Shown: positions 28,893 through 37,007 of the stretch, piece by piece
Position numbering within the stretch: position 1 is the first letter of the stretch
How the letters are laid out: every line of letters starts with the position of its first letter
From: Cyclobacterium salsum
GTDB lineage: Bacteria > Bacteroidota > Bacteroidia > Cytophagales > Cyclobacteriaceae
Length of the DNA: 64,000 nt
Direction of reading: 5' to 3'
Assembly (NCBI RefSeq): GCF_010119245.1
Contig: NZ_WNKG01000009.1
Location: 186,001-250,000 of the forward strand
Made by a program: the position numbers and the translations under genes
The notes under the pieces: model-generated
Told to the model about the DNA's origin: nothing
The model's input: the letters and a program-made list of their open reading frames with translations, nothing else
The model's database searches: none

Positions 28893-29816
28893 ATGCATTA
28901 TACATTAAATCAACTTCAGGTATTCTTAAAGGTAGCGCAAACCCAGAGCGTAACCAAAGCGTCGGAGCAATTACACCTCACTCAACCAGCGGTCTCCATT
29001 CAATTAAAAAACTTTCAGGCGCAGTTCGATATTCCGCTGACCGAGGTAGTCGGAAGGAAAATATACATTACTGAATTTGGGAAAGAAATCGCAGAAGCGG
29101 CTGCCGAGATCATTAATCAGGTCAATGGCATCAATCAGAAATCCTTGCAGTACAAAGGACAACTGGCAGGGAGACTGAAAATCACCATTGTCTCCACCGC
29201 CAAGTACGTGATGCCTTACTTCCTCTCTGAATTTTTGAGAAGAAATCCAGGGGTGGAATTACTTATGGACGTAACGAACAAACAACGCGTGGTCGAAAGC
29301 CTGGAGGACAACGAGGTTGATTTTTCCATGGTATCAATACTTCCTAAAAAGCTGAACCTGGAGCACATAGACTTGCTCCCAAATAAGCTGTACATGGTAG
29401 GTAATTCCCGATCCTCGTTTGATGAAAGCCGCTCCCTGGAAGCACAATTTGACGAATTGAACTGGATCTACCGGGAAAAAGGCTCCGGAACCCGACAGAT
29501 GATGGAGTCCTTTGTGGAACAAAACCATTGGGCGATCGCCAAAAAACTGGAACTGACATCCAACGAAGCCGTAAAACAGGCCGTCATCGCAGGGCTGGGT
29601 TTTTCCATTATGCCACTCATCGGACTAAAAAACGAGCTCAATAACGGGGACATCAAAATATTCCCTGTAACAGGATTACCCATGGCTACCATGTGGCAAT
29701 TGGTATGGGTAAAAGGAAAAAAACACAGTCCTGTCGCTCAGGCATTCATTTCCCACATTAAACACGAAGCCAGTACCTTGATCCAAAAGAATTTTGATTG
29801 GTACCTGAAGTATTGA
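28893..29816 (+). CDS. LysR-family transcriptional regulator
   Basis: A 307-residue LysR regulator. The N-terminal winged helix-turn-helix (residues 1-62) includes LNQLQVFLKVAQTQSVTKAS and LHLTQPAVSIQLKNFQ. The substrate-binding domain starts near residue 90 (GRLKITIVSTAKYVMPYFLS) with EKGSGTRQMMESF and AVKQAVIAGLGFSIMPL, resembling the CbbR/CmpR/CysB-like group. It is encoded just upstream of the carbonic-anhydrase-like gene and sbtA, in the same direction. By analogy with CmpR and CbbR it may respond to inorganic carbon supply; this is inference. Confidence 0.93.
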   Translation: MHYTLNQLQVFLKVAQTQSVTKASEQLHLTQPAVSIQLKNFQAQFDIPLTEVVGRKIYITEFGKEIAEAAAEIINQVNGINQKSLQYKGQLAGRLKITIVSTAKYVMPYFLSEFLRRNPGVELLMDVTNKQRVVESLEDNEVDFSMVSILPKKLNLEHIDLLPNKLYMVGNSRSSFDESRSLEAQFDELNWIYREKGSGTRQMMESFVEQNHWAIAKKLELTSNEAVKQAVIAGLGFSIMPLIGLKNELNNGDIKIFPVTGLPMATMWQLVWVKGKKHSPVAQAFISHIKHEASTLIQKNFDWYLKY

Positions 29817-29862
29817 GGCAATCACCATCCCATAAGTTACTTTAAGCCAAAACATTAGTATT

Positions 29863-29905
29863 AATATAAATTATTTTTATGTTTTTTATAATAAATATAA
29901 ATTTT
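29863..29905 (+). repeat. Direct repeat AATATAAATTWT, possible LysR operator
   Basis: AATATAAATTAT (29863-29874) and AATATAAATTTT (29894-29905) are 31 bases apart start to start, about three helical turns. They lie just upstream of the -7 element of the carbonic-anhydrase-like gene. The region is very AT-rich, so chance similarity is possible. Confidence 0.3.
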
Positions 29906-29925
29906 CATTAATAATAATTCATTTA

Positions 29926-29933
29926 TAGGTTTG
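29926..29933 (+). promoter_or_regulatory. Bacteroidota -7 promoter element for the CA-like/sbtA unit
   Basis: TAGGTTTG matches TAnnTTTG exactly, 23 bases before the ATG at 29957. It marks a separate promoter from that of the LysR gene. Confidence 0.6.
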
Positions 29934-29956
29934 CATGAAACAAAAATAGCTGTCCC

Positions 29957-30472
29957 ATGCAAAACAACCTTTACTTAGTTTGTCCGCTCGGTTTATCTGA
30001 ACACTTTATCCAAAGAAAATACGGAATCCATCATTTTTTCCTTACCGCACTAGGGTCTGTATTCCGGTTCGATGAATTGCCGTTTATTGAAAAATTAGCG
30101 GATTTCTTGAGTTGTGAGCCTGTGGACCAGCTTACCATCGTTCACGACCTGAACTGCCCCCTAAAAAGCAACGTAATTAATCATTCGAAAACACTGACCA
30201 CTTTTTCAGAAAAGCAGTTGTTTGACCTCTATATTGATCACTACTACCAGATCAATCGCTTTGAATCAGAAAAAGAAAAAGTGAGGCAGCTGGCTTTGAT
30301 CCATATCGAGGACCTCAGCTATCAAATTGCCCATCATCCCCTATTTCAAGGGTTAATACGGGAAGGGGGCATACATATCACCGGACTGCTGGTCGACCCC
30401 TCAACCCAACACACGGAATGTATCAACCCGGCTGTACCGGAAAGGGGCAATACCGTCTACTCCGCTGTCTAA
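29957..30472 (+). CDS. Degenerate beta-carbonic-anhydrase-like protein
   Basis: A 171-residue cytoplasmic protein with no obvious annotation. Read against beta-carbonic anhydrases, its order of elements fits: NLYLVCPLG (Cys9) at the place of the CSDSR strand, FFLTALGSVF at the FVVRNAGN position, DQLTIVHDLNCPL (His63, Cys67) at the GHxxCG position, and a C-terminal IAHHPLFQGLIREG then IHITGLLVD matching the HPxxxxxxxxGxxxxHGWxYD tail. The Asp-Arg dyad is absent and His-to-Cys spacing is three residues rather than two, so activity is doubtful. It is 33 bases upstream of sbtA. The family call is my own motif reading. Confidence 0.55.
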   Translation: MQNNLYLVCPLGLSEHFIQRKYGIHHFFLTALGSVFRFDELPFIEKLADFLSCEPVDQLTIVHDLNCPLKSNVINHSKTLTTFSEKQLFDLYIDHYYQINRFESEKEKVRQLALIHIEDLSYQIAHHPLFQGLIREGGIHITGLLVDPSTQHTECINPAVPERGNTVYSAV

Positions 30473-30505
30473 AATTTATCCCCAGTACCCTCCTACTTCG
30501 AAACT

Positions 30506-31462
30506 ATGAATGTGCAATTGCTTCTGCAAAGCCTGACCAACCCTGCCTTGTTGTTTTTTTTCCTTGGGATTCTTGCTGTCAGGCTCAAAAGTGATTTGAA
30601 AATACCCGAAAACTCTTCGAAATTTATATCCCTTTACCTCTTATTCGCTATAGGTTTTAAGGGAGGCCAGGAACTGGCACATAGCCAATTTGAGATGGGA
30701 ATCGTATGGGCCATCCTTTTTGGAATGACTACGGCCTGTATCATACCACTGTACACGTTTTTTATATTGAAAAAACGCATGGGGGTGGAAAATGCCGGAG
30801 CCATCGCGGCCGCCTACGGTTCGGTTAGCGCTGTCACCTTTGTAACCGCCGCTAGTTTTCTGGAAATGCAGACACTTGATTTCAGCGGACACATGGTGGC
30901 CATCATGGCACTGATGGAAGCACCTGCTATTATTTTGGGGGTACTGCTAATACGGTGGTTTGGAAATGGAAATGGAAAACAGGCCAGCCTTGGGAATTTG
31001 CTAAAACACTCCATCACCAATGGCAGCGTCTTTTTGATTTTAGGAAGCCTGGTCATTGGATTTCTTGCCAATGAACAGGAAGCCGAAGGCATCAAACCCT
31101 TTACCACCGATATTTTCAAAGGTTTTCTGGCGATCTTTTTGCTCGATATGGGAATCACCAGTGGTAAAAAACTGAAGGATTTTCTTCAATCGGGATGGTT
31201 TACAAGCACCTTTGCGGTGATAATCCCAATCCTGAATGGTTCGCTGGTAGCATTCCTCAGCGAATGGGTCAGTCCCGAACCCGGGGATCGGTTTATGCTG
31301 GCGATCCTAGCTGCCTCGGCCTCCTACATAGCGGTGCCGGCCGCGATGAAAATGGCCGTTCCCAAAGCAAACCCTGGCATCTTTCTGCCCATGGCCCTGG
31401 CAGTAACCTTCCCGGTAAATATCACCATTGGCTTTCCCATCTATTTTATGATTATCCAATAA
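30506..31462 (+). CDS. sbtA: SbtA-type sodium-dependent bicarbonate permease
   Basis: A 318-residue integral membrane protein with about ten hydrophobic segments, matching the SbtA/DUF897 family: NPALLFFFLGILAVRLKSDL at the start, SKFISLYLLFAIGFKGGQEL, AAAYGSVSAVTFVTAASFLE, and near the end LAASASYIAVPAAMKMAVP and ALAVTFPVNITIGFPIYF. SbtA takes up bicarbonate with sodium in cyanobacteria and many heterotrophs. No separate SbtB (PII-like) gene follows; the preceding carbonic-anhydrase-like protein may fill a partner role. It probably shares the promoter at 29926. Confidence 0.92.
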   Translation: MNVQLLLQSLTNPALLFFFLGILAVRLKSDLKIPENSSKFISLYLLFAIGFKGGQELAHSQFEMGIVWAILFGMTTACIIPLYTFFILKKRMGVENAGAIAAAYGSVSAVTFVTAASFLEMQTLDFSGHMVAIMALMEAPAIILGVLLIRWFGNGNGKQASLGNLLKHSITNGSVFLILGSLVIGFLANEQEAEGIKPFTTDIFKGFLAIFLLDMGITSGKKLKDFLQSGWFTSTFAVIIPILNGSLVAFLSEWVSPEPGDRFMLAILAASASYIAVPAAMKMAVPKANPGIFLPMALAVTFPVNITIGFPIYFMIIQ

Positions 31463-31501
31463 ACACCTAATGACCATTTCCAAAAAAAACAAAATGCTTC
31501 G

Positions 31502-32398
31502 CTAGTTTCCTCCGGTAGCAAAGATGCGGTTTACATTGAATCCGAGACGAAATTCTTCTCCGGGAACACCATTTCCTCCTGCCAACAGGTATTGTTCGTT
31601 CAGTGCCGGGGAGGTGACAAAATACATTTGAAAAACATGTCCTCCCGCTTCCACATCGATACCAACGCCCACATTATTTCGCAATCCATTATTCAAATTG
31701 GGTATCCATTGCAAGGTAAGGGAGGACATGGGGGTCACCTTGTATTTTCCGGAAAACCCCAGGGCCAGATATAGCTGCTGATCTCCTTCTATGGAATAGG
31801 CCGGTATTGGGCTGTTAAAATAGGCCAAAAGAGGACTCAGTTGAAGGCTGAATTGATCAGTGATTTTTCTTGCCAGCATTACCTGCGCTGCAAAACTACT
31901 CCTTTGGGCAAAATCGGGGTTATTTTCCTGCAAGTAGCCATAGTCCACGGTGTTTACACCCGCTGCGGCCATCAGTGAAAGGGAAAAAGGCATTTTACCA
32001 CTTTCGGTCTGCTCCAGCAGGTGGTACCTTCCATACAGGTTGTAAAACTTGTCCCTTCCTGATCGGGAAACTCCCAGGGAAAACTTATCCTCAAGTGCAT
32101 ACTCAAAGCTAAATTGAATGTTTGCCCCGTGGTCCAGGCCATAAAGGTTTCGAATCCCTCCATTTACCGGACCAAAAGTGTGCATGATGGCAAAATGAAG
32201 CGTATTTTTATCCAATGCCTCCACCGTAAGCAGGTTAATGTGGCGAGGAGCATGAAACAAGAGGTCCGTTTTGCGATCCTCCGTTGCCAATTTCCTTTCC
32301 AATTGTGCAAAGGAAACTCCCTGAATTAAGAATAACAGCAAGGTCCCAACAGCAGTCAGTAGCCTACGCGATTTGGTTATCCGTTTCATATCATTCAT
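31502..32398 (-). CDS. DUF5777 outer-membrane beta-barrel protein
   Basis: A 298-residue protein with signal peptide (residues ~1-31, ending VSFAQ) and alternating beta-strand pattern throughout. The DUF5777 hallmark LHFAIMHTFGPVNGGIRNLYGLD-type segment is present (FAIMHTFGPVNGG around residue 69). Function is unknown; the fold suggests an outer-membrane barrel. It overlaps yceI by eight bases if the first ATG is used; an ATG three codons later (32389) would avoid overlap. It is the last gene of the Rieske-YceI-DUF5777 unit. Confidence 0.88.
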   Translation of the reverse strand: MNDMKRITKSRRLLTAVGTLLLFLIQGVSFAQLERKLATEDRKTDLLFHAPRHINLLTVEALDKNTLHFAIMHTFGPVNGGIRNLYGLDHGANIQFSFEYALEDKFSLGVSRSGRDKFYNLYGRYHLLEQTESGKMPFSLSLMAAAGVNTVDYGYLQENNPDFAQRSSFAAQVMLARKITDQFSLQLSPLLAYFNSPIPAYSIEGDQQLYLALGFSGKYKVTPMSSLTLQWIPNLNNGLRNNVGVGIDVEAGGHVFQMYFVTSPALNEQYLLAGGNGVPGEEFRLGFNVNRIFATGGN

Positions 32399-32942
32399 TT
32401 TTTAAGATGGCTTTGATGGTGACTTGTTGAATTTCAGACAATTCGTAAAACATTAGTTGGGGTATGGCGATGTCATAATCACTTAATTTCACCTGGAATT
32501 CGGCTTCCAGAAGCACTTCTGATGCAGAAATTTTGGTTACCTTTCCAGGTATAACCAAGTCTTTTTCCTGACCATGTATTTTAAAGGTGCCCACCGCTTT
32601 TACCATCACTGGTTGATTTAAATTTAGCTGCCCCGATTCTTCAAATTTTCCAGAAAATTCAGCAAAGGGATATTCCTTTGTCTCCAGGTAGTTTTCACGC
32701 ATGTGGCGGTCCCGCAACCCGATGCCTGTCTCCAGGGTATTGAGGTCAATGTAGAAATCAAACGTGTTGGTATCGAGATCCAAAAGCCCATTGAGCTTTC
32801 CGGACTCGCCGGTAAATTCGTTCAGGGATGCGGAGGATAAAAAAACCACTTCCCCGGTTTCTGTCTGGTACTCCTGAGCCAAGGCCTCCTCCACCAGAAG
32901 CAAGTAGACCAAGGGAAGTAACCATAACCGCTTCCAACTCAT
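32391..32942 (-). CDS. YceI family lipocalin-like protein
   Basis: A 183-residue exported protein with signal peptide (residues 1-22, ending ALAQ). The YceI pattern is visible: GEVVFLSSASLNEFTGESG, DLDTNTFDFYIDLNTLETG, MRENYLETKEYPFAEFSGKF and VGTFKIHGQEKDL. YceI proteins have a lipocalin-like barrel, and some bind isoprenoid quinones. Its start overlaps the Rieske stop by four bases, suggesting coupled translation and a shared electron-transfer task. Confidence 0.92.
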   Translation of the reverse strand: MSWKRLWLLPLVYLLLVEEALAQEYQTETGEVVFLSSASLNEFTGESGKLNGLLDLDTNTFDFYIDLNTLETGIGLRDRHMRENYLETKEYPFAEFSGKFEESGQLNLNQPVMVKAVGTFKIHGQEKDLVIPGKVTKISASEVLLEAEFQVKLSDYDIAIPQLMFYELSEIQQVTIKAILKNE

Positions 32943-33430
32943 GATAAAGTGATTTTAAGATGATCGTCCTCCCGACTTATGGGATAAGCAGTCAGGGGCC
33001 GGGTAGCTGGACCGTTAACCACTTGTCCGGAAGCATCAAATCGGGATCCATGGCAGGTACAGGTAAAAATCCGATCCCCAAAAGTCCAGTTTCGATCACA
33101 TTGGGAATGCGTACATACGGAGGTCAATGCACTGAATTCCCCCTCCAGATTCACTACCAGCAACTGGGCTTCCCGAATTAGCATCCATCCACCTGATGCT
33201 GCCAGGCTTTCGTTTCGTGCCAAATCAATGGTTACCCCTTGCTGATCAATCTGGATTCCATTTTTGTCTTCGTCCCCATCACTATCGGGGAGCATGTCTT
33301 CCGCTTCAGTGCAGCCTGTAAAAAACCCTATTCCAAAAACGGCCATCCCCGAAAGCAAACCTGTTTTCTGCAGAAAATCCCTTCGGTTTATTTCCAGTCT
33401 TCCTTGTTTTACTATTGGTCTCTTTTCCAT
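32939..33430 (-). CDS. Rieske [2Fe-2S] lipoprotein
   Basis: The ATG at 33430 gives 163 residues; another ATG at 33472 would add 14. The N-terminus has the twin-arginine-like NRRDFLQKTG followed by a hydrophobic stretch and a lipobox-like GFFTGC, suggesting Tat export and lipid attachment. The Rieske cluster ligands are VCTHSQCD and CTCHGSRFD, complete with both Cys-His pairs. There is no cytochrome b partner nearby, so it is not a bc1 subunit. It heads the unit with yceI and the DUF5777 gene. Confidence 0.9.
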   Translation of the reverse strand: MEKRPIVKQGRLEINRRDFLQKTGLLSGMAVFGIGFFTGCTEAEDMLPDSDGDEDKNGIQIDQQGVTIDLARNESLAASGGWMLIREAQLLVVNLEGEFSALTSVCTHSQCDRNWTFGDRIFTCTCHGSRFDASGQVVNGPATRPLTAYPISREDDHLKITLS

Positions 33431-33780
33431 AATCCTTATTTTTTGGCTTCGCATTCTATGCTTTAGAGCCATTTACGAGCTGGACCGTCTGTGCGGATTG
33501 AATCCGATACGATATAATTGAAAAACAAATGAAACGAAGACCTGTAAACTCAGAATTAGATGGACGATTATTCAGATTTGGTAACATCAGCCAGAAGCCA
33601 TGTTTCGGTAAAAAATAAAATCAGTAATTCGTATAGGATTTTTTCAAGCGGTAAAAAAAACAACTCCGGAAGTGCCCCCGATTTCAAGCCCTGACCGGCA
33701 TTTCCTTACGCCGCACATCGGTTTCCATTGCAAATGTCCCGGGTACCACCTATTTTAAGGCATCCAAAGACTATCCACCC
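33431..33780. other. Intergenic region between divergent genes
   Basis: About 350 bases without a recognisable gene, containing the divergent promoters for the Rieske unit and the secreted hypothetical protein. A perfect small palindrome is at 33494-33506. I found no exact TAnnTTTG and no RNA gene. Confidence 0.6.
33494..33506. promoter_or_regulatory. Palindrome CGGATT-G-AATCCG, possible operator
   Basis: Two perfect six-base arms around one base lie 64 bases upstream of the Rieske ATG (33430), where a repressor or activator could sit. No terminator T-run follows. Confidence 0.35.
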
Positions 33781-34761
33781 ATGAAGTGTTTCCCTGCTAT
33801 TTTGATGGCATTCCTCTTTGCGCTAGGTGATTGCACCTTGGCACAATCGGGCCCATCCCCTGTCCTGCCTGATTTAGAGCAGTCCTTTGAAGCATTAAGC
33901 AGTACCCCTACCCGCACCGTTACCCTGAAAAATAACCTTGAATTTGAGTCAGAAGGGGGGCACCTTCAGGGCATTCAAAGGTATGGCGATGCAACACTTT
34001 TTATGAGTGGAAGTGCTGAATCGAAAAGTTACCTGGTAGCGGCAAACCTCAAACGGGAACAAACCATGGCCATCAATGGGCTGATGAATTCCCCTTTCCG
34101 GCACGCCGGAGGATTTCAGGTTTTCGACCATTACCTTGCGGTAGGAATTGAGGACAATCAAAAACGAAACGTATCGGTTGTACAAATTTATGATCTGAAT
34201 TCCCGAAGACCCTGGTCTAACCCGGTGTATAGCGTGAAACGAACCGGCGACTACCAACGAGTAACCGCAGGAGCCGTTGGACTAACCGCCTACCGGCAAA
34301 AAATTTGGCTGCTGGTGGCCAACTGGGACAGTAAGAACCTGGATATATACACCTGCCCGGAAGCTGAATTTTTCCGGGGAACCGGCGATTTTACACTTGA
34401 ATTTAGTATTGACACGGATACAGAAGCCCGAAGTTCCTGGTCAGATACGGAATGGTATTCCTATCAAAACATAAACTTGTTTACCGATCAGAAAGAGCAG
34501 CTATACCTGATAGGTACGACCAAAATTAACGACGGTAAACAGGTTGCTGACCTGTATCAACTGATATTAGAAAACTCACCTGCCCGAATTCGTAAATTGT
34601 CCAGCAAGTTTTTTTACCCAGGAAAAACGGTTGATTTTAAGGCGGCCGCAGGTTTGGTGGTGACGGCCGATGGCTATTTGGAACTATTGGCGGCTCCTTA
34701 CCAGTTGGAAGGTGAGACCAGAATTGAGGTGTTTTCCCAATCTCAACGGCCTGCAAACTGA
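33781..34761 (+). CDS. Secreted hypothetical protein
   Basis: A 326-residue protein with a signal peptide (residues 1-22, ending LAQSG). I do not recognise a family. Repeated strand-like segments such as GGHLQGIQRYGDATLFMSG, QVFDHYLAVGIEDNQ and LTAYRQKIWLLVANWDSKN suggest a beta-propeller-like fold, but no canonical WD or Asp-box repeat is clear. It has no signal for T9SS sorting. It stands alone between the Rieske unit (divergent) and the esterase gene (convergent). Confidence 0.6.
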   Translation: MKCFPAILMAFLFALGDCTLAQSGPSPVLPDLEQSFEALSSTPTRTVTLKNNLEFESEGGHLQGIQRYGDATLFMSGSAESKSYLVAANLKREQTMAINGLMNSPFRHAGGFQVFDHYLAVGIEDNQKRNVSVVQIYDLNSRRPWSNPVYSVKRTGDYQRVTAGAVGLTAYRQKIWLLVANWDSKNLDIYTCPEAEFFRGTGDFTLEFSIDTDTEARSSWSDTEWYSYQNINLFTDQKEQLYLIGTTKINDGKQVADLYQLILENSPARIRKLSSKFFYPGKTVDFKAAAGLVVTADGYLELLAAPYQLEGETRIEVFSQSQRPAN

Positions 34762-34877
34762 TTAGCTGGCGGTAATAACAGCCTCCAGGAAAGCGCTATT
34801 AGGCTATTTCCCTTCTAAAAACCCGTCGCCAAACCAACGACTTAAAGGACAAAGTTGCATTTCCGATCGGAAAAAGC

Positions 34878-35723
34878 TTAGTCGATTTCTTTCACAAAAT
34901 CCCTTACCCAGCGGAAAGCCCTTCCGGGAGTATAAAAAAACTGCACCATCATGGGGATATGCCTTTTGTTCTTTTGAACGTTATAATTTGGATTCGGTAC
35001 ATGGTCCCTGTAGTCCTCCATAAACCGATCGGTACCCTCCAAAATACTGGAATAGGTCTTTCCACCCATCATTATCAGCATGGGCGGCATGTCCCCGTGT
35101 AGGTGATAAATGGGTGAGGTCTCTTTCCATATCTTGGGGTCATTTGTAAAGGTTTTCAAATGAGAGGTTCCCGGCTCGTAATTTTGATTTACCAGGTAAT
35201 GGTACATATCCAATCCCGCCGCATCAATCAAGGCCGCCCCCGCCACGGGACTTTCTACGGCTAAGCTGTCAAAATAAATGTCCCTAACAGCTACGAGTGC
35301 CGCCAGATGACCTCCCGCCGAATGCCCCGAAACCACAATCCTTTCCGGATCCCCACCATAGTCCGCAATATTGGCAGCCACCCAATCAAGGGACTTGGCA
35401 GTCGCCAGCGCCATGGCCTGGACCTGGTTATCAGGACTTAACGGATAATCTATGATGACCGTCACAATATTCCGCCGGGCCATGCGCCTGCCAAAAAACC
35501 CGTACCGCTCCTTGCTCCCTGAACGCCAGCTACCGCCATGGATAAACACCAGAACCGGTAGGGGCTGCCTGGTTTTTTGGGGGGCAAAGATGTTGAGTTG
35601 CTTTTCGGGCAATGCTCCCAAAAATCCCTCCTCCATATAGGTTATGTTTTCAGAAACGGTGATCCCTTTGAAGGAACAGGAAGCCGCCAGAAAGAGCAGC
35701 ATTACTGAAAGATACTTTAACAT
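34878..35723 (-). CDS. Alpha/beta-hydrolase (esterase-like) lipoprotein
   Basis: A 281-residue hydrolase. The lipobox LAASC places a lipidated Cys at residue 16. The oxyanion-hole motif is IHGGSW (residues 61-66), and the nucleophile is Ser135 in VSGHSAGGHLAA. This resembles BD-FAE and kynurenine-formamidase-like esterases (hormone-sensitive-lipase-type HGG). The acid and His of the triad are likely in the C-terminal region (KRHIPMMVQF) but cannot be fixed. It is probably anchored in the outer or inner membrane facing the periplasm. Substrate unknown. Confidence 0.9.
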   Translation of the reverse strand: MLKYLSVMLLFLAASCSFKGITVSENITYMEEGFLGALPEKQLNIFAPQKTRQPLPVLVFIHGGSWRSGSKERYGFFGRRMARRNIVTVIIDYPLSPDNQVQAMALATAKSLDWVAANIADYGGDPERIVVSGHSAGGHLAALVAVRDIYFDSLAVESPVAGAALIDAAGLDMYHYLVNQNYEPGTSHLKTFTNDPKIWKETSPIYHLHGDMPPMLIMMGGKTYSSILEGTDRFMEDYRDHVPNPNYNVQKNKRHIPMMVQFFYTPGRAFRWVRDFVKEID

Positions 35724-35749
35724 GATTTCTGTTTATTAGTTAACTTTAA

Positions 35750-35757
35750 CAAAAATA
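35750..35757 (-). promoter_or_regulatory. Bacteroidota -7 promoter element for the esterase gene
   Basis: The minus strand reads TATTTTTG, an exact TAnnTTTG match, 26 bases before the ATG at 35723. Confidence 0.5.
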
Positions 35758-35886
35758 GTCGGGCCACTTCCTGACAGGTTAAGGTGTGATTTTTATTTTT
35801 AAGCGAAATAGAGGCGCATATCCTGATCCTTTTCCTTTCGATGGTTCGCCGCTCAAATGTAACAGATCAATTGTAAAACCTTACGA

Positions 35887-37005
35887 ATGATACCCACAAA
35901 ACGTATTAAATTTCAGGACCTGCAGGCAGTTAATGGTCGTTTTGAACCTCAATTAAGCCAACGCATCCTGGAAGTGGTCCACAGCGGACAGTATGTGGTA
36001 GGGGAACAAATCCGGCAATTTGAAAATGAATTTAGTGCTTTTATTGGAACCAGCCATACCATCGGCCTGAGCAATGGAACCAATGCCCTGGAACTGATTC
36101 TCAGAGCATACCTGGAGATGGGACGCATTCAAAAAAACGATGAAATACTGCTACCAGCCAATACCTTTATTGCTACCTTTCTGGCCATTGTCAATCAAGG
36201 CCTGGTGCCTGTGCCGATAGATCCGGAAATTCCTTCCTTCCTGCCGACAGCCGGGGCCCTGGAAAAAAAAATTACCTCGAAAACCAAAGCGATGGTGATG
36301 GTTCACCTCTATGGAAGAACCGCTTATTCCAAAGGGATTGCCTCCCTTTTAGAATCTCAAGGCATGCTATTGATTGAGGACAATGCCCAGGCAGTTGGAA
36401 GCCGGTTCGAGCGGAGGAAAACGGGTAATTTAGGCCATGCAGCTGCCCACAGTTTTTTCCCAACCAAAAATCTGGGGGCCCTGGGAGATGCGGGAGCCGT
36501 TACTACCAATGATCCGGAATTAGCTTCCATCATCCGGGCACTGAGGCATTATGGAAGAACGGGAAAGCATTGTTATACCTATGCCGGTACCAATTACCGA
36601 ATGGCTGAAATCCAGGCGGCTGCACTGCGGGTGAAATTACCCTACCTGGATCAGGACAATATACGAAGGATGGCTTTGGCAAATAATTACTTGAGCAACA
36701 TTAGCCATCCCGACATACTTCTTCCAACGCCCGAAAACCAGGATTTTCATCATACCTGGCATCTTTTTACGGTCTTGACCAAAAAAAGAAAGCTCTTGGC
36801 TTCTTACCTGGACCAACAGGGCATCGAGACGGCCGTTCACTATGCCACTCCTCCTCACCGTCAGCTTGCGCTCAGAAAGGGCATGAGCCCCGGAGCCTTA
36901 CCTGTAACGGAAAAAATCCACCGGGAAACCCTGAGTTTGCCACTCTATCCAACACTCTCAGATGACAATATCCGGCATATAATAACAAGCATCAATAACT
37001 GGTAA
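35887..37005 (+). CDS. DegT/DnrJ/EryC1/StrS-family aminotransferase
   Basis: A 372-residue PLP-dependent sugar aminotransferase. NGTNALELILRAYLE, LIEDNAQAVGSRF and SFFPTKNLGALGDAGA are family signatures, with Lys194 in FFPTKNLG as the PLP lysine. HYGRTGKHCYTYAGTNYRMAEIQAA contains the conserved G-N-R-M region (TNYRMAEIQAA). It resembles FdtB/WecE-type enzymes that aminate dTDP-keto sugars for surface polysaccharides. It is solitary: no glycosyltransferase or dehydratase genes are adjacent. It converges with the photolyase gene, two bases apart. Confidence 0.93.
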   Translation: MIPTKRIKFQDLQAVNGRFEPQLSQRILEVVHSGQYVVGEQIRQFENEFSAFIGTSHTIGLSNGTNALELILRAYLEMGRIQKNDEILLPANTFIATFLAIVNQGLVPVPIDPEIPSFLPTAGALEKKITSKTKAMVMVHLYGRTAYSKGIASLLESQGMLLIEDNAQAVGSRFERRKTGNLGHAAAHSFFPTKNLGALGDAGAVTTNDPELASIIRALRHYGRTGKHCYTYAGTNYRMAEIQAAALRVKLPYLDQDNIRRMALANNYLSNISHPDILLPTPENQDFHHTWHLFTVLTKKRKLLASYLDQQGIETAVHYATPPHRQLALRKGMSPGALPVTEKIHRETLSLPLYPTLSDDNIRHIITSINNW

Positions 37006-37007
37006 TC

